NCBI GenBank assembly: GCA_963969395.1
Contig: OZ017798.1
Location: 21,940,173 to 22,004,172, forward strand
DNA from: Pseudoscleropodium purum
Lineage: Eukaryota; Streptophyta; Bryopsida; Hypnales; Brachytheciaceae
Direction of reading: 5' to 3'
Length of the DNA stretch: 64,000 nt
Positions 47,276 to 58,096 of the stretch are shown piece by piece (position 1 is the stretch's first letter; each line of letters begins with the position of its first letter). Below the pieces are notes generated by a model, which saw only the letters and a list, made by a program, of their open reading frames with translations, was not told the origin of the DNA and did no database searches. A program made the translations under genes and the position numbers.

Positions 47276-47635
47276 ATGGCGAATTCCAAAGTGTTGGCAC
47301 TCATGATCCTCATGATCTTCTTCACCGTGGCCGCGGAGGGCGTGCACGTGAGCATTGGCAGCATGCTGGCCTCCACCATGAGCGTGCACTGCTTGAAAGG
47401 CCACCACGACGAAGGAGTGCGGGCGATTCAACCCGTGAAGGAACTCGCTTTCGACCTCTCCGTGGAGTTTCACGGACCCTAAGTGTGCGGTTTCGACGCC
47501 GTTGGCAAGGAGACCACGATGTTCGACGTGGTGCACTCGAGAATGATGCAACTGTGACACTTACAACGAATGTGCGTGGTGGCGCAAAACGATGGGTTCT
47601 ACTGCAACCATGACTTCATGCGCACATGGGCCTGA
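47276..47635 (+). pseudogene. SPH/S1-like paralog, broken
   Basis: The frame begins MANSKVLALMILMIFFTVAAEG, a good signal peptide, and MSVHCLKG matches the first Cys block of the SPH family. A TAA at 47480-47482 interrupts SVEFHGP / VCGFDAVGKETTMFDV. Just after, the Cys block NCDTYNECAWWRK is in a different frame, and the frame then returns for NDGFYCNHDFMRTWA, ending at 47635. This implies one nonsense codon and two compensating small indels. The end matches GFWCNHNFIQKW of the intact gene. I see no intron boundaries that would remove all three faults, so it is most likely a recent pseudogene. Confidence 0.8.
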
Positions 47636-48996
47636 GTCAGTGAGCTCACAACATCCAGTCCTTTGAAACCAGTGGGAAGAAATCCTGCGGAGAGCTACGT
47701 GGAGAGACATGTGGTGAAGATGGTGGGAAAATGAAATCATTGGAACAGAGTGATGCCAGAAAGGTATCTTTGAGTGGGTGAAATTTGATTTTTTAATGCG
47801 TAATAAAGATTCTTTGAGAGTATGTTTTGTACATTAACTCCGTAAAATCTATTAAACAATGTTATGGTGGTCGTTGCTTGGGTCATAGCTGAGGTTGTTC
47901 CATGAAATTATCATGCGCAGAAAGTGGCTTGAGTTGACAATAGGGACGCTTACATTGAGTATTCTCTACTGTGTGTTGAACATTGTTTTGAAGGTTTGAT
48001 GATTGTTCAAACATCTTGTATTAGTGCTTCTATTGATGGATAAGATAGGAACATTATGTAGTGCACTTTGGATTTGTTTTGGGCCGTTTTTTCAGCAGTC
48101 ACTTGTTGATTGATTGAATACTCTTTCAAGGACTCTTGACAGTGTTCCCAATGTACACTCTGTGAACCAAAAACTTCATAATTCAACAGTAGACTACTTT
48201 GGTGTTTCTGGGTGACACTAAATGAAGATGTAGTTTGTACTTCTGAGCCCCTCACAAATCACACCCCTTATGAAAGGAATAAGCAGGATTGTAACAAGGT
48301 TAGGACGTCCACTAAGTCGCGAAGGTGGTCTGCTTAGAATCTTATCAACACTCTACAAAACATGGTCTCGTAGAGATTGATCTCATTGCCCTCTATTTAT
48401 TACAGATCTCCTAAATTGCAATCCCTCCTTTCAGAGTGACTGTGATTAATGGAATTCAGCTTAGAGTTCTTACTTATAATCCAGAAATGGGCTTGAGATC
48501 GGATATAATCACTGCTGAACTTAAGAAAGAATTGTTTGTGGCTCCCCAAACCCTCTATACACAAATGCAACTAGCAGCCTGAAAGAATTATCATCACCAA
48601 ATGAAATAAGGTTCTTTGTGATCATGGAATAGTAGAATCCTAACCGGTTGAGTTACCCAAATATCCTAAACGCACCCCCACGATTTCGTAAACTCTGTTT
48701 AGATGATGAGGCATTACGAATTCAGGCGCTTCCAAGTAACGAGCAACTAATCACCATGTTATGCCTTCCCAGCTCCAAGATACGAGCATTCCGCCCTAGA
48801 TTCCAGAAGTCGCTGAAATTCCAAAGGTTTTCTAGCTGAGAAGCTGCAATTGCGACATCGCTTCAATATCCTCTGCGGCTCTGCCAACAGCGTGACCCTC
48901 TCGCACGACATGCATGCAAGGAAATTCGATCAACACGGATTAGTCAGATCATGACTCGATCTGCGAGTTTTGGAATTGTTGAGGAAACTACCGGTT
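47636..48996. other. Intergenic DNA between the SPH-like and STPGR genes
   Basis: No convincing coding region. A probable poly(A) signal AATAAA lies near 47803 (GTAATAAAGA). Confidence 0.4.
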
Positions 48997-49300
48997 GAAT
49001 ACAAGTGGAATGGGATACGGTGACGCTAGTGATCAATCTCCGCGTGTTTCCACCGGGGAATTGAATCCAGGATTGGAGAATTAAGTCGTGTGCACACTCG
49101 GTGGAGATGGGTCGTTGTGCGCATTGTGAGGTGCTGAATTCGATCACGAGTGAATACAAGTAGAATGGAATGCCGTGACGTTATTAATCGATATCCGCGT
49201 GTTCAAACGCTGGATTACATGGGCTGGCGAATTCGTGTGCAGATGTGAAGGAGATGGGGCGCTGTGCGCGCATTGTGAGCTGCTAAATTCGATCGCGAGT
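48997..49300 (+). repeat. Two tandem copies of a roughly 153-bp upstream unit
   Basis: Copy 1 (48997-49151) and copy 2 (49152-49300) share GAATACAAGT, GTGACG, ATCCGCGTGTT, GGAGATGGG, GTGCGCATTGTGAG and AATTCGATC. The second copy ends about 20 bp before the STPGR start codon, so the repeat spans the promoter or 5' leader of that gene. Confidence 0.75.
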
Positions 49301-49320
49301 TGCGAGCTAGCGAAGGAGCC

Positions 49321-50523
49321 ATGGGTGAGGCATATAACGACAATCCAGGCCCTGGTGCGTACTGCACGCGCGACCGCTACACCACGCGCGCGGCGCCCAT
49401 CTACTCCATCGGGCAGAAGTTCCGCAGCGCCCACAATGCGGACCAGCCAGGGCCCGGGGCTTACGACCCGCGGCTGGGCCGGTGCGGCCCCTCCTACACC
49501 ATCCCCTCCCGTTTCAGCGCGCGCTCCAAGGACCAGTACCCCGGCCCCGGCGCTTACACCTCCGAAGTCAGCTATACGAAGCAATGCCCACCTTCCTATA
49601 GCATCGCCAGCAAGCTCTCCGGCGGTGCCGGCGACAAAAAACCCGGCCCCGGCAGCTACGAAGCCCGCTCGACAGTCGCTGGCCCCGCGTATTCCCTTGC
49701 TGCACGCATGCACGGCGCTAGCAAGCCCACCACACCCGGCCCGGGCGCGTACAACAGCCGGCTAACCTCGGGTGCGCCTTCCTACAGCATTGCCGTTCGC
49801 CCACACTCCGCCAGTGGGGCGCCTCTGCCCGGCCCCGGCGCCTACGACCCAAGTTTCCACTCCTGCGTCCCTGCGTACAGCCTCGCCAAGCGCTGCGGCA
49901 CGGCGCCCCTGGACGCGAACCCAGGCCCAGGCTCCTACAACTTAGACCGCCACGACCGCGGCGTCTCCTACTCGATCTCACGAAGACTACTCGACGGCGC
50001 GCGCGACTGCAATCCAGGACCAGGAGAGTATGACCCCTCGCGACGCTCGGGCGCGCCAGCGTACAGCCTCGCGGCGAAGGCGGGAAGCAGGTCGCGTGAG
50101 AATTACCCAGGCCCTGGAAGCTACAGCCATGGGATAACTTCAGGCGCGCCGTCGTACACCATTGCCAGTAAGTTGCCGAGCGGGAGCGGGGACAAGAATC
50201 CGGGTCCCGGGAGTTACGAGCCGCGGATCAGAAGTGGATCGCCCAGTTTCAGCCTCGCCACGAGATCGAACTCTCGAGCTGGGGATGCGAATCCTGGGCC
50301 CGGGTCGTATGATCCCAATGTGCATAACTGCATTCCTGCGTTTAGTATTGCGAAGAGGCTGGGCGAGGGGCGCGGAGATGATAATCCTGGACCTGGGACT
50401 TACCACGTGAGGTCGAAGAGTGACGGGCCGGCGTATAGTATTCTCGGGCGGCATCCGCGACGACGCCCGGATCAGCACAAATCCAGAGGCGATTACTCGT
50501 ACCGTGACTGCGGGTCAACGTGA
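49321..50523 (+). CDS. Sperm-tail PG-rich repeat (STPGR/SHIPPO/ODF3-like) protein, 400 aa
   Basis: The protein is almost wholly built of STPGR repeats (PF07004 type). Twelve PGPG-[AST/E]-Y cores (NPGPGAY, QPGPGAY, YPGPGAY and so on) are spaced about 30-36 residues apart, alternating with P-[AS]-[YF]-[ST]-[ILM] motifs. Relatives are inner or outer proteins of ciliary doublet microtubules or sperm tail fibres in animals and algae. In a plant they fit a role in the flagellum of motile sperm, acting in the axoneme. The start MGEAYNDNPGPGAYC is chosen because its paralog starts the same way and GCCATGG is a good context. It has no intron and is very GC-rich compared with its flanks. Confidence 0.9.
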   Translation: MGEAYNDNPGPGAYCTRDRYTTRAAPIYSIGQKFRSAHNADQPGPGAYDPRLGRCGPSYTIPSRFSARSKDQYPGPGAYTSEVSYTKQCPPSYSIASKLSGGAGDKKPGPGSYEARSTVAGPAYSLAARMHGASKPTTPGPGAYNSRLTSGAPSYSIAVRPHSASGAPLPGPGAYDPSFHSCVPAYSLAKRCGTAPLDANPGPGSYNLDRHDRGVSYSISRRLLDGARDCNPGPGEYDPSRRSGAPAYSLAAKAGSRSRENYPGPGSYSHGITSGAPSYTIASKLPSGSGDKNPGPGSYEPRIRSGSPSFSLATRSNSRAGDANPGPGSYDPNVHNCIPAFSIAKRLGEGRGDDNPGPGTYHVRSKSDGPAYSILGRHPRRRPDQHKSRGDYSYRDCGST

Positions 50524-52270
50524 CGGCCACGCTGAGAGCGCTAAGTGCTTGGGTTGTGGGCTGTGAGTTTTTTTTTCATTACCTAGGATTGGGTTTCTGG
50601 TGAACAATCCTACTTATGCGATTTTGAACTGGAAAATTTTCAGTTGTAATGGCCACATTCTACTACTAGCTTTGGATGAAAGCGGAGGAGGCTTTGCATT
50701 GACAAAAACTACATGTGAGGAGAAGTTTGAGTAGGAACTTACTCGAAGGACGTACAAGCCATTGCAATAGGGTCAGAGGCTCACACAGAGCCATAGAGGA
50801 GCTGCTTGCTCAAGCATGAGCCACGGTTGTATTTTACTTGTTAGTATTTAGTGTTGTTGAGACTATGTAGCTAATTACGGAGTATCATGCAGCCAAGTGC
50901 TTGTTTTCTGTTCTCCTTCCAATTTAATCACAGTTATTAGAACCGAAATCTCAACTAAAAAATTGCATGTTGAATTGTATATCATTAACAGAGGATCGTT
51001 ATCACTGCTGAATTGTATATCACTAATGCTGATCGAGTACGGTTCGTTATGCTATCTCGTTATTGTTCCTCTTGGAACCCATTAAATAATGTTATGTAAG
51101 TATGTTTGGTACAATTGCCGTAAATTGAAATCCATACCTGCTCAACTAGTCATCATAAAAATAACCGCTTGAATGTGCATCTCATGATGGTAAATCAGAA
51201 ACATCTGGTAATCTGAAAACTTTCCGATTTACTTGAATTTGCATTAATTTGCAATCCAACCAACGCAGACTTGGCGAGGGTGCTTGCAAGTTGATAATGT
51301 TGTAAGCTACCTTCGTTGTTAGCACTGTAGTTTTTTTATAATATTGGCGAGGTGTTTTAGTTTCTCTAATAAATTTTGTGCAACGAACTGTAATACTTGG
51401 CTACAAAGTGGTTACCTTCATGGTCAAAAAAAGGGGGTTAACGTGATTTGACAACCTGTAATTTTAATGGTAAGCGTAAGCACGTGTACCAGGTCTGTTG
51501 ACTGTAGAACTAAGGTACGTGAGAAGGCCTTGCATTGACAAAAAGCTACATCAAAAGTGAATGTGAAGAGGTTTGAGTCTAACTAAATTGTACCCGAAGC
51601 CCCTCGTACGTAACGTAGTTGCTTGTTTTACACTACAATAGATGATACTCCGCGTTGCGAAGAGGCACTGTGAAAGGCCATGTCCGCTTCACCACAGTGA
51701 CTCATGATACCGCCCAACGCATCTCAATCGCTCTTGCACAGCAATACGGCGATATCGATCAACCAGTTTCAGCCAAGCCAATGCATTAAAGACAATTTCA
51801 CGTAAATCGATCGAATGAGATGCGCATCGGTAATTCTCTCGATAAGAGGACAGATTTCAGTTCAAGTTTCGTACAATTGTGCAGAGCTTTGCCATTTTAC
51901 CAGAATTCACCAATTTAATGAAATTACTCTTCCTCGCTCTAATTATAGCAAAACCGATCAACAGCGATCAGGATGATACCAATTTCACGAGCTGAGTGTT
52001 GCGTTCAAGGGGGATTGATGGATCAACTAGTTTCAGCCTGCTAGCTGAACGTATGAAATCATTTCCGGGTTACAGCTAGCATAATTCACCAGCTAGAACA
52101 TGAGCAGTCAATAACAATATGGGCGGTGCCAGTTAGGGGCACACTCAGCCAGTTTCTGGCAATTGATGTACGAGATTCCGATGGAGCTCCGGCATTCACG
52201 AGCTCCAGCAATGGCAATCGGAGAGACGCCAGTGTGAAGATCGGCATTCTGAATCCGTGAGCGTTTGGCC
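50524..52270. other. Intergenic DNA between the STPGR paralogs
   Basis: No gene is supported. The last 300 bp form the presumed promoter of the second STPGR gene. A similar GCATTGACAAAAACTACATG(T/A)-type phrase occurs near 50695 and 51532, so there is a weak duplication within the interval. Confidence 0.45.
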
Positions 52271-52897
52271 ATGGGGGATGAGCTTTGGAACGACAATCCA
52301 GGACCGGGTGCATACTGCGTGAAAGACACAACAACAACAACCCAAGCCCCCATCTACACTATCGGCAAGAAGCTGAATTTCGACGATGGCGACGCGCTTC
52401 CCGGCCCTGGCACCTACTCTCCCCACTTCCACGACGCTGGCCCTTCCTACTCTCTCCCCGCGCGCCATCCTGGTCTCTCCAAGGACAACAGCATGCCAGG
52501 TCCCGGCACGTACTCCTCCCACACGCGCTACACGCAGTCGTGCCCACCAGCCTACAGCATCGCGGGGAGGTTGGGCGGCACGACTTCCAGAAAGAATAAC
52601 CCGGGGCCAGGCGCGTACACTCCGCACTTGATTCCCGGAGGCCCCAGCTTCAGCTTGCGAGCTCGCAGTGTTAGTGACGGGGCGTTGGACCGGAATAACC
52701 CCGGGCCTGGAAGTTACGACCCGTATGTGCATAACTGTATTCCGGCGTACAGTTTGGGGAAACGGCTTGGGGATGCGGGGAAAGATGAGAATCCGGGACC
52801 TGGGGCGTATGATACGCAGGGGAAGCGAGGAGGGCCCGCGTTCACCATGCGTGGGAGGCTCGATCGTAAGCGACCTCCGGGACGTAATACCCGATAA
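52271..52897 (+). CDS. Sperm-tail PG-rich repeat protein, 208 aa (paralog)
   Basis: This is a same-strand tandem paralog of the gene at 49321. Its start MGDELWNDNPGPGAYC and its end block (SYDPYVHNCIPAYSLGKRLGD then DENPGPGAYDT) match the same places in the larger protein. It has six PGPG cores against twelve, so one gene has expanded or the other shrunk by internal repeat change. It has no intron and high GC. A role in the sperm flagellum is inferred from the family. Confidence 0.9.
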   Translation: MGDELWNDNPGPGAYCVKDTTTTTQAPIYTIGKKLNFDDGDALPGPGTYSPHFHDAGPSYSLPARHPGLSKDNSMPGPGTYSSHTRYTQSCPPAYSIAGRLGGTTSRKNNPGPGAYTPHLIPGGPSFSLRARSVSDGALDRNNPGPGSYDPYVHNCIPAYSLGKRLGDAGKDENPGPGAYDTQGKRGGPAFTMRGRLDRKRPPGRNTR

Positions 52898-55800
52898 TTT
52901 GAATGTACGTTAGTTCTTCTGCTGAATACATTCAATTGCTATGATTCGATAAAATCACATCATGTGCATTGACGTGATTCGACACATGCAGACGTCGGTT
53001 CTTGATGGTGAAATGGAGTGGAGTTTGCTGTTGCCATAGTTCGTCTGCAACGCGTACGCTATCGAGCTCTGGACAGCAAACGGCGGATTGTTATTTCATC
53101 AGGTGCAGTGCTATACTCGACCTTCTTATTATTAGACTTTTCAAATTCGCGAGCTATGCTCAAAATGGAAGTGACAATTTTGTAAGGCCCAACTGTAAAT
53201 GCACTCATACAATATGTGTTCGCAACATGTGGAAGTTGTTCGATTAGATTTGCAGATAGCATGAGAATTGATTAGAATATAGAAAGGAATGTGCAATTAC
53301 AAAGTGTGCAATCTTGAGAGGGTTGTGGGCATCGTCAATCAGACCTGTATTAGGCTCGGCAACAGTACGGTCACACGGTGGGCCAGGTGCCTGGAGAAAC
53401 CAACGCCACCTGCAAGCGGCTCCTTATATAGAAGACCACAGCAAATTTGCCCTCCCACCGCGGTAATTTTTCTCTTTTTGGTGTGCTCGTCACCCCAAAA
53501 GCTAATACATATGAGTGCATAACATTTCGAAACCCTGTCCGATTCGCACCCTCAGAAGTTGGGCCAATTTTCATTCTCGGTTTCAGCATCCAAATTGTGG
53601 CATGGTCGACGATGCAAGACTGGATTTAGGCAGAATGGTGCAACGCAATCGATGTCAGGATTTGAACTTAACTTTGAAGCAACGCGATGCAGACTGCTCT
53701 CGTGCGCTGGGCGAGCGTAAGAGTCTCATTACCGGTTCCCATCTTTTCCGCTGAAAGATCCACGCAGCTACAGAATCGTGAAGAAATAGACGACGGAGAA
53801 GTGAAACAGGGGCCTCAGGGTAACCAGTCAAAAATCTCAAACGACCGCGCTGTACGTCGAAACTGGCTCCAGAGCTGAAATCCCCCCGCACAATCTCGAT
53901 TTTAACCCACACAATAGAATTCTTCACGTAACCGACGTAAGTTACATGCATGCTACAGACAGAGTTAGAGACTTCAAGTTATTCTTGTTGCCAAAGCTAC
54001 AGTACCACACCCCTGTTCTTACTCCCTACAGTAGCGCGCTCCTTCACAGAACGCAGTAGGAAACAGATAATCCTCTCCCTTCGTCGTCCTTCTACAACAT
54101 TCTTCACGTGGGGCGACTGCATGTGACTAATGAAACCATTTTGCCACTCCTGACCACAGCCCCTCCACCATCGTCGCAGGCTCCCGGTAAGTCCTTCTCT
54201 GGCGACGCCCATCGTCTCCCCCAGACCGGCACCCCAGCCTCGACAACTTTTCTACTCTTTCCCCTCCGCATCTGTTTTGCATCTGTTTTTGCATCTGTTT
54301 TTTGGCAGTTCTCGAGCTACGGCGTCTCCGAAGTTACGTTCTATGAGCTTAAGCACACAAGGAGGAAAAGTCGAGACTCTGCTCTCGTGCATGTGACGTC
54401 GAATCTTCCCTGTGAAGTCCCTCTGTGCTGTGTCATTTCGTCGCTGGAGTGTCTCACAAGCGATAGAGGCGATCCCAGTTGCTCTTGGATCCTCAAGGCA
54501 GTAAGGTATGCGCAATTGAATGCGTTCAAGTGTGAGTCTGAGCGTGGTTCCCTGCATTAGACTGCTTCAAATTTGGTTGGGTTTGGGTTGCATTGGAGCA
54601 AGCATTTCAACAAAGCATTTCAACAAGTCTTAGGGTGTCGTTTTGGGATTCTGTATGAGTGAATTTGGCATCTTGGGAAGTGTTGTTGTAGAAGTTTTGG
54701 TAGGCTCTTGTGTTTGGCTCTTGTGTTGTTGTAAGGAGGTTTAACTTAGTAGTCAACAACAGGCTTTGCTTGTTGTTTATTGTTGTACACCAGCTCTAAG
54801 GGTGATACTTGAGTTGTACTTCATTCAAAGGAGCAATATTGTTCAAGACTTTGTTGCAATTCAGTGAATTAAGGTCTATGGGTAAAAGGGGACTGAGGCA
54901 TTTTTGAAAGTTAATCAATTACAAGGAAGGAGCTCCTTGCCAAATTATCTTAGACGTGGCTTGCGATTGAAAGTCTTATTACTTACAAGGTAAGGTATGT
55001 TATGAAAAACTTTAGGTCAAGCATTGCACTTTTAATTTTCTCAAGAAATATGGCATTGCATTTGGAGTTGCAATATGGATATTCATTGAGTGCATGTTTG
55101 TGAGATCAAGGATAGTGAGTGGTGTACATAGTGGATAATATAGAATGATACAACCAATTGCAACATATATCTAAACGTTCTATAGACTTAAGAATCTTCT
55201 TTGATGTTGTTTATATTGATTGACATTATCTATTGGGTAATTGTAAGAAAGGGTGTCCATTTTTTGTAGCATTTTGCTAAAAACAAACTTTCTATAGTAC
55301 AGTACTATCAGTACTATGAGTATTATGAAACAAAACAATCTCAATTGTTGATCAAAAAAATCAACAGCTAAGAGTGTCGTTTTGAGTACTATGAGTACTT
55401 GTAAGTATTGAAATATTATTGTTTGAAAAAAAAAAGCAGATTGTGGTAGAAAGTGGATACAATGAGGTATAAATTAATAATAAATAAAAAATCATGAACA
55501 AAAATATTTAAAAATTGGCCATTTGTAAGGACTTGATGGTGATTAGATTTCATCAAAAAAATAAAGTCAAAACCATCTTCATTGTTCAGAAGTGCACACG
55601 CAAGAGATCCCTATTTGCATGCCTGTGGACGCCATAAAATAATGTTTTTTTAGTTCTTTTTGGTGGGCACATGCCTCTCTAGTGTCAAAATATCCCACTA
55701 AAATTTAAGCTCTACATCATTAATTATAGATACTCCACGATACTAAAAAAACCTAAACTGAAAAGTATGACAAATTAGCTAAATTGGAATTTAATTATAA

Positions 55801-56117
55801 AAAGTTTTTTGGAAATTTTTGAAAAATAAGAAATCTCTTTATGAACAAGTTAGTCATCTTCAATAAAAAATTCAAGTACATCGGCTTCATTCTCCAAATG
55901 TTATGGCCAAACTAAAATCCACAATTCAAAGTGTGACGGGAAATAGGACCACCTTTTCATGCAACTATCCTACCAATAAATTTTGAATTGTATTGTACAC
56001 TATCCAAATATTGCCTTTGGGGGGTCATTTGTTTTCATTTTTATTTGAAGAAGGGTGATTGTAAGAAACACTTGTCTTTTTTTTCCATCCCCTTGGCTTT
56101 AGTCAAGTGGTTTTTTG
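52898..56117. other. Intergenic DNA
   Basis: Overlapping ORFs at 53289-53950 and a 150-aa ORF at 54108-54560 (MGRLHVTNETILP) have no recognisable family and no support, so I do not call them. Three copies of GCATCTGTTTT lie at about 54269-54303. From 54560 on the DNA is AT-rich with homopolymers. Confidence 0.4.
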
Positions 56118-57741
56118 CATGGTTGTCATAGTGGACGGACGTCCGGTTCGCCCATCCGTTAGAGGTCCCGCCCGTCCGATACAGTCAACACATAGTTGAC
56201 TTTCTGATAACAGAAAAATAGGCCACATGGATGCCATGTGGATTAAAGAACATGTTGGGCGCAGACAAGATCGTTAGGGCACGGATGAGATTGTCAAGGC
56301 ACAAATGAGATCATTAGGGCGCGGACGAGATTCTTTTTTGGAATGAAAAAAGACATATGCATAGTGGGAAAAAGATGCTTAACCCTTAAAGGTCCAAGCG
56401 TCCAAAAAGTGAATGCGCCTTGATCAACCTCAATTGTAACTTTCAAAATAAGTATGTTTGGAATTTGATGTAAACTAAGAAAATGAAGCTCACCAAGTTT
56501 TCTTTCTATTCCATTTTGAAATTTTGAAAAATGTCAAAAATAGGAAAAGTTATTGCAATTGAAAGTTCAATGTGTTAAAATCCAAATAACTCAGTATTGT
56601 GTATTTTTCATTTGTATTTTTTTTCTTTAAACGGATTTTAAATTTGAACTATAAAATTAGGATTCCCATTCTATCCCTCATTTATGAAAAAAAATACAAA
56701 CTATTCTAATATAAATTATAATTGATATCATTTTATTTTCACGTTCAGCTTTAAAAAATCACTACAATTTGATTTTTACATCAAAATAATTGGAAAAATC
56801 AGCATGAATAGAAAATTCATTTTTTTACTAGAAAAAAATATCAAAATTTTATATGTCAATTAAACAAGAGGATAAATTTGGTTTGATAGTTGAATTTGAC
56901 TTCAAGGTCTTTGTTGTGCTTGTTTTGGTTGTAAAAAATAAAATAACCAATCAAAAATTTTCCACACTAATCTCCATAGCTACTTATACCTCTTGATAAA
57001 ATTTCAAATAATTTGGACTATTTTTCTATTTTTACTTATTTATGTTTATTTTTTGCTACAAAAATGATAACAATTACAATTTTTCACAAAAAAAATTGAA
57101 ATTTCTTGTAGTGATATACAATTCACAGTTTCAAATGATAAAAATATAAGATTTTTTTTTGAATGCAATTTAGATGACAATGTTGTGCTTAGGTATGAAG
57201 TTTGACCATTTCACAATGGATCAAGATGTTCAAGGGTTAAGTATTTTTATTGAAAGCTATTGCATTTATAGTTTTTGTTTACTACAATATCGTCAATTCA
57301 TTGAAGTCATAAAAATTGCCATGAGGAAAGAACAATGAAATGGCACATTCATAGAGAATGGGATTTTGAGTATGTTGTACTTTCGATTTTATATATATTT
57401 GTGGTGTTTGGCAATTGCCAAGTAGGTACACATGGTCCCCTATGAGGATGATTTACCTTCTACACCTGAACTATATACTAAACTACCAAAAAATTAGAAA
57501 AACAAAAAACTATGTACGACATTGACAATGAAGTCCGCGCCCGACCTGCACAAGTCCACGCCCTAACATTGACAGTGAAGTCCGCACACTGACCTAAACC
57601 CTAAAGGCGTCCGCGCCTTGGATTTCGCATTCCGAGGTGACGTGTCATTCCGCAAAATTGCACAAGTTACAAAATTAAAGCCATCCGGACCGTCCGTCCG
57701 TCTGGTTCAATGACCCTAACTCGCCCGTTATGACAACCATG
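56118..57741. mobile_element. Non-autonomous hAT-like element, family 2, long copy
   Basis: The terminal repeats are CATGGTTGTCATA and TATGACAACCATG. The 8-bp duplication GTTTTTTG lies at 56110-56117 and 57742-57749. GC-rich subterminal words such as GGACGGACGTCCGG occur at both ends. It has no transposase. It contains a nested TTAA element (56383-57236), leaving about 770 bp of its own sequence. Confidence 0.9.
56383..57236. mobile_element. TTAA-bounded element (854 bp) nested in the hAT-like element
   Basis: TTAA lies at 56379-56382 and 57237-57240. The left end CCCTTAAAGGTCC matches the end CCCTTAAAGGACC of the 35200-36128 element, so they are one family. The right end, reverse complemented, is CCCTTGAACATC, more diverged. 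The interior is AT-rich and non-coding. Confidence 0.75.
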
Positions 57742-57813
57742 GTTTTTTGCTAATAACTTTTGAATGTGTCATATTGTCATATGTTTGTTTTCTATTAAAT
57801 TTTGAAATGAAGG

Positions 57814-58088
57814 CATGGTTGTCATAGTGGACGGACGTCCGGTTCGCCCATCCGTTAGAGGTCCCACCCATCCAATACAGTCACCACATAGTTGACTTTC
57901 TGATAACGGAAAAATAGGCCACGTGGATGCCATGTGGATTAAGGAACATGCTGGGCGCGGACGAGATCGTCAGGGCCTTGGATTTCGCATTCCGAGGTGA
58001 CGTGTCATTTTGCAAAATTTCACAAGTTACAAAATTAAAGTTGTCCGGACCGTCCAATGACCCTAACTCGCCCGTTATGACAACCATG
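57814..58088. mobile_element. 275-bp MITE, short copy of hAT-like family 2
   Basis: The ends CATGGTTGTCATA and TATGACAACCATG are the same, with the 8-bp duplication AATGAAGG at 57806-57813 and 58089-58096. Its left and right parts match the long copy 72 bp away (for example CCTTGGATTTCGCATTCCGAGG), with the middle missing. Confidence 0.92.
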
Positions 58089-58096
58089 AATGAAGG

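Noticed and set aside
54108..54560. 150-aa plus-strand ORF
   Set aside because: No recognisable motif, no splice or promoter support, and overlapping ORFs occur on the other strand.
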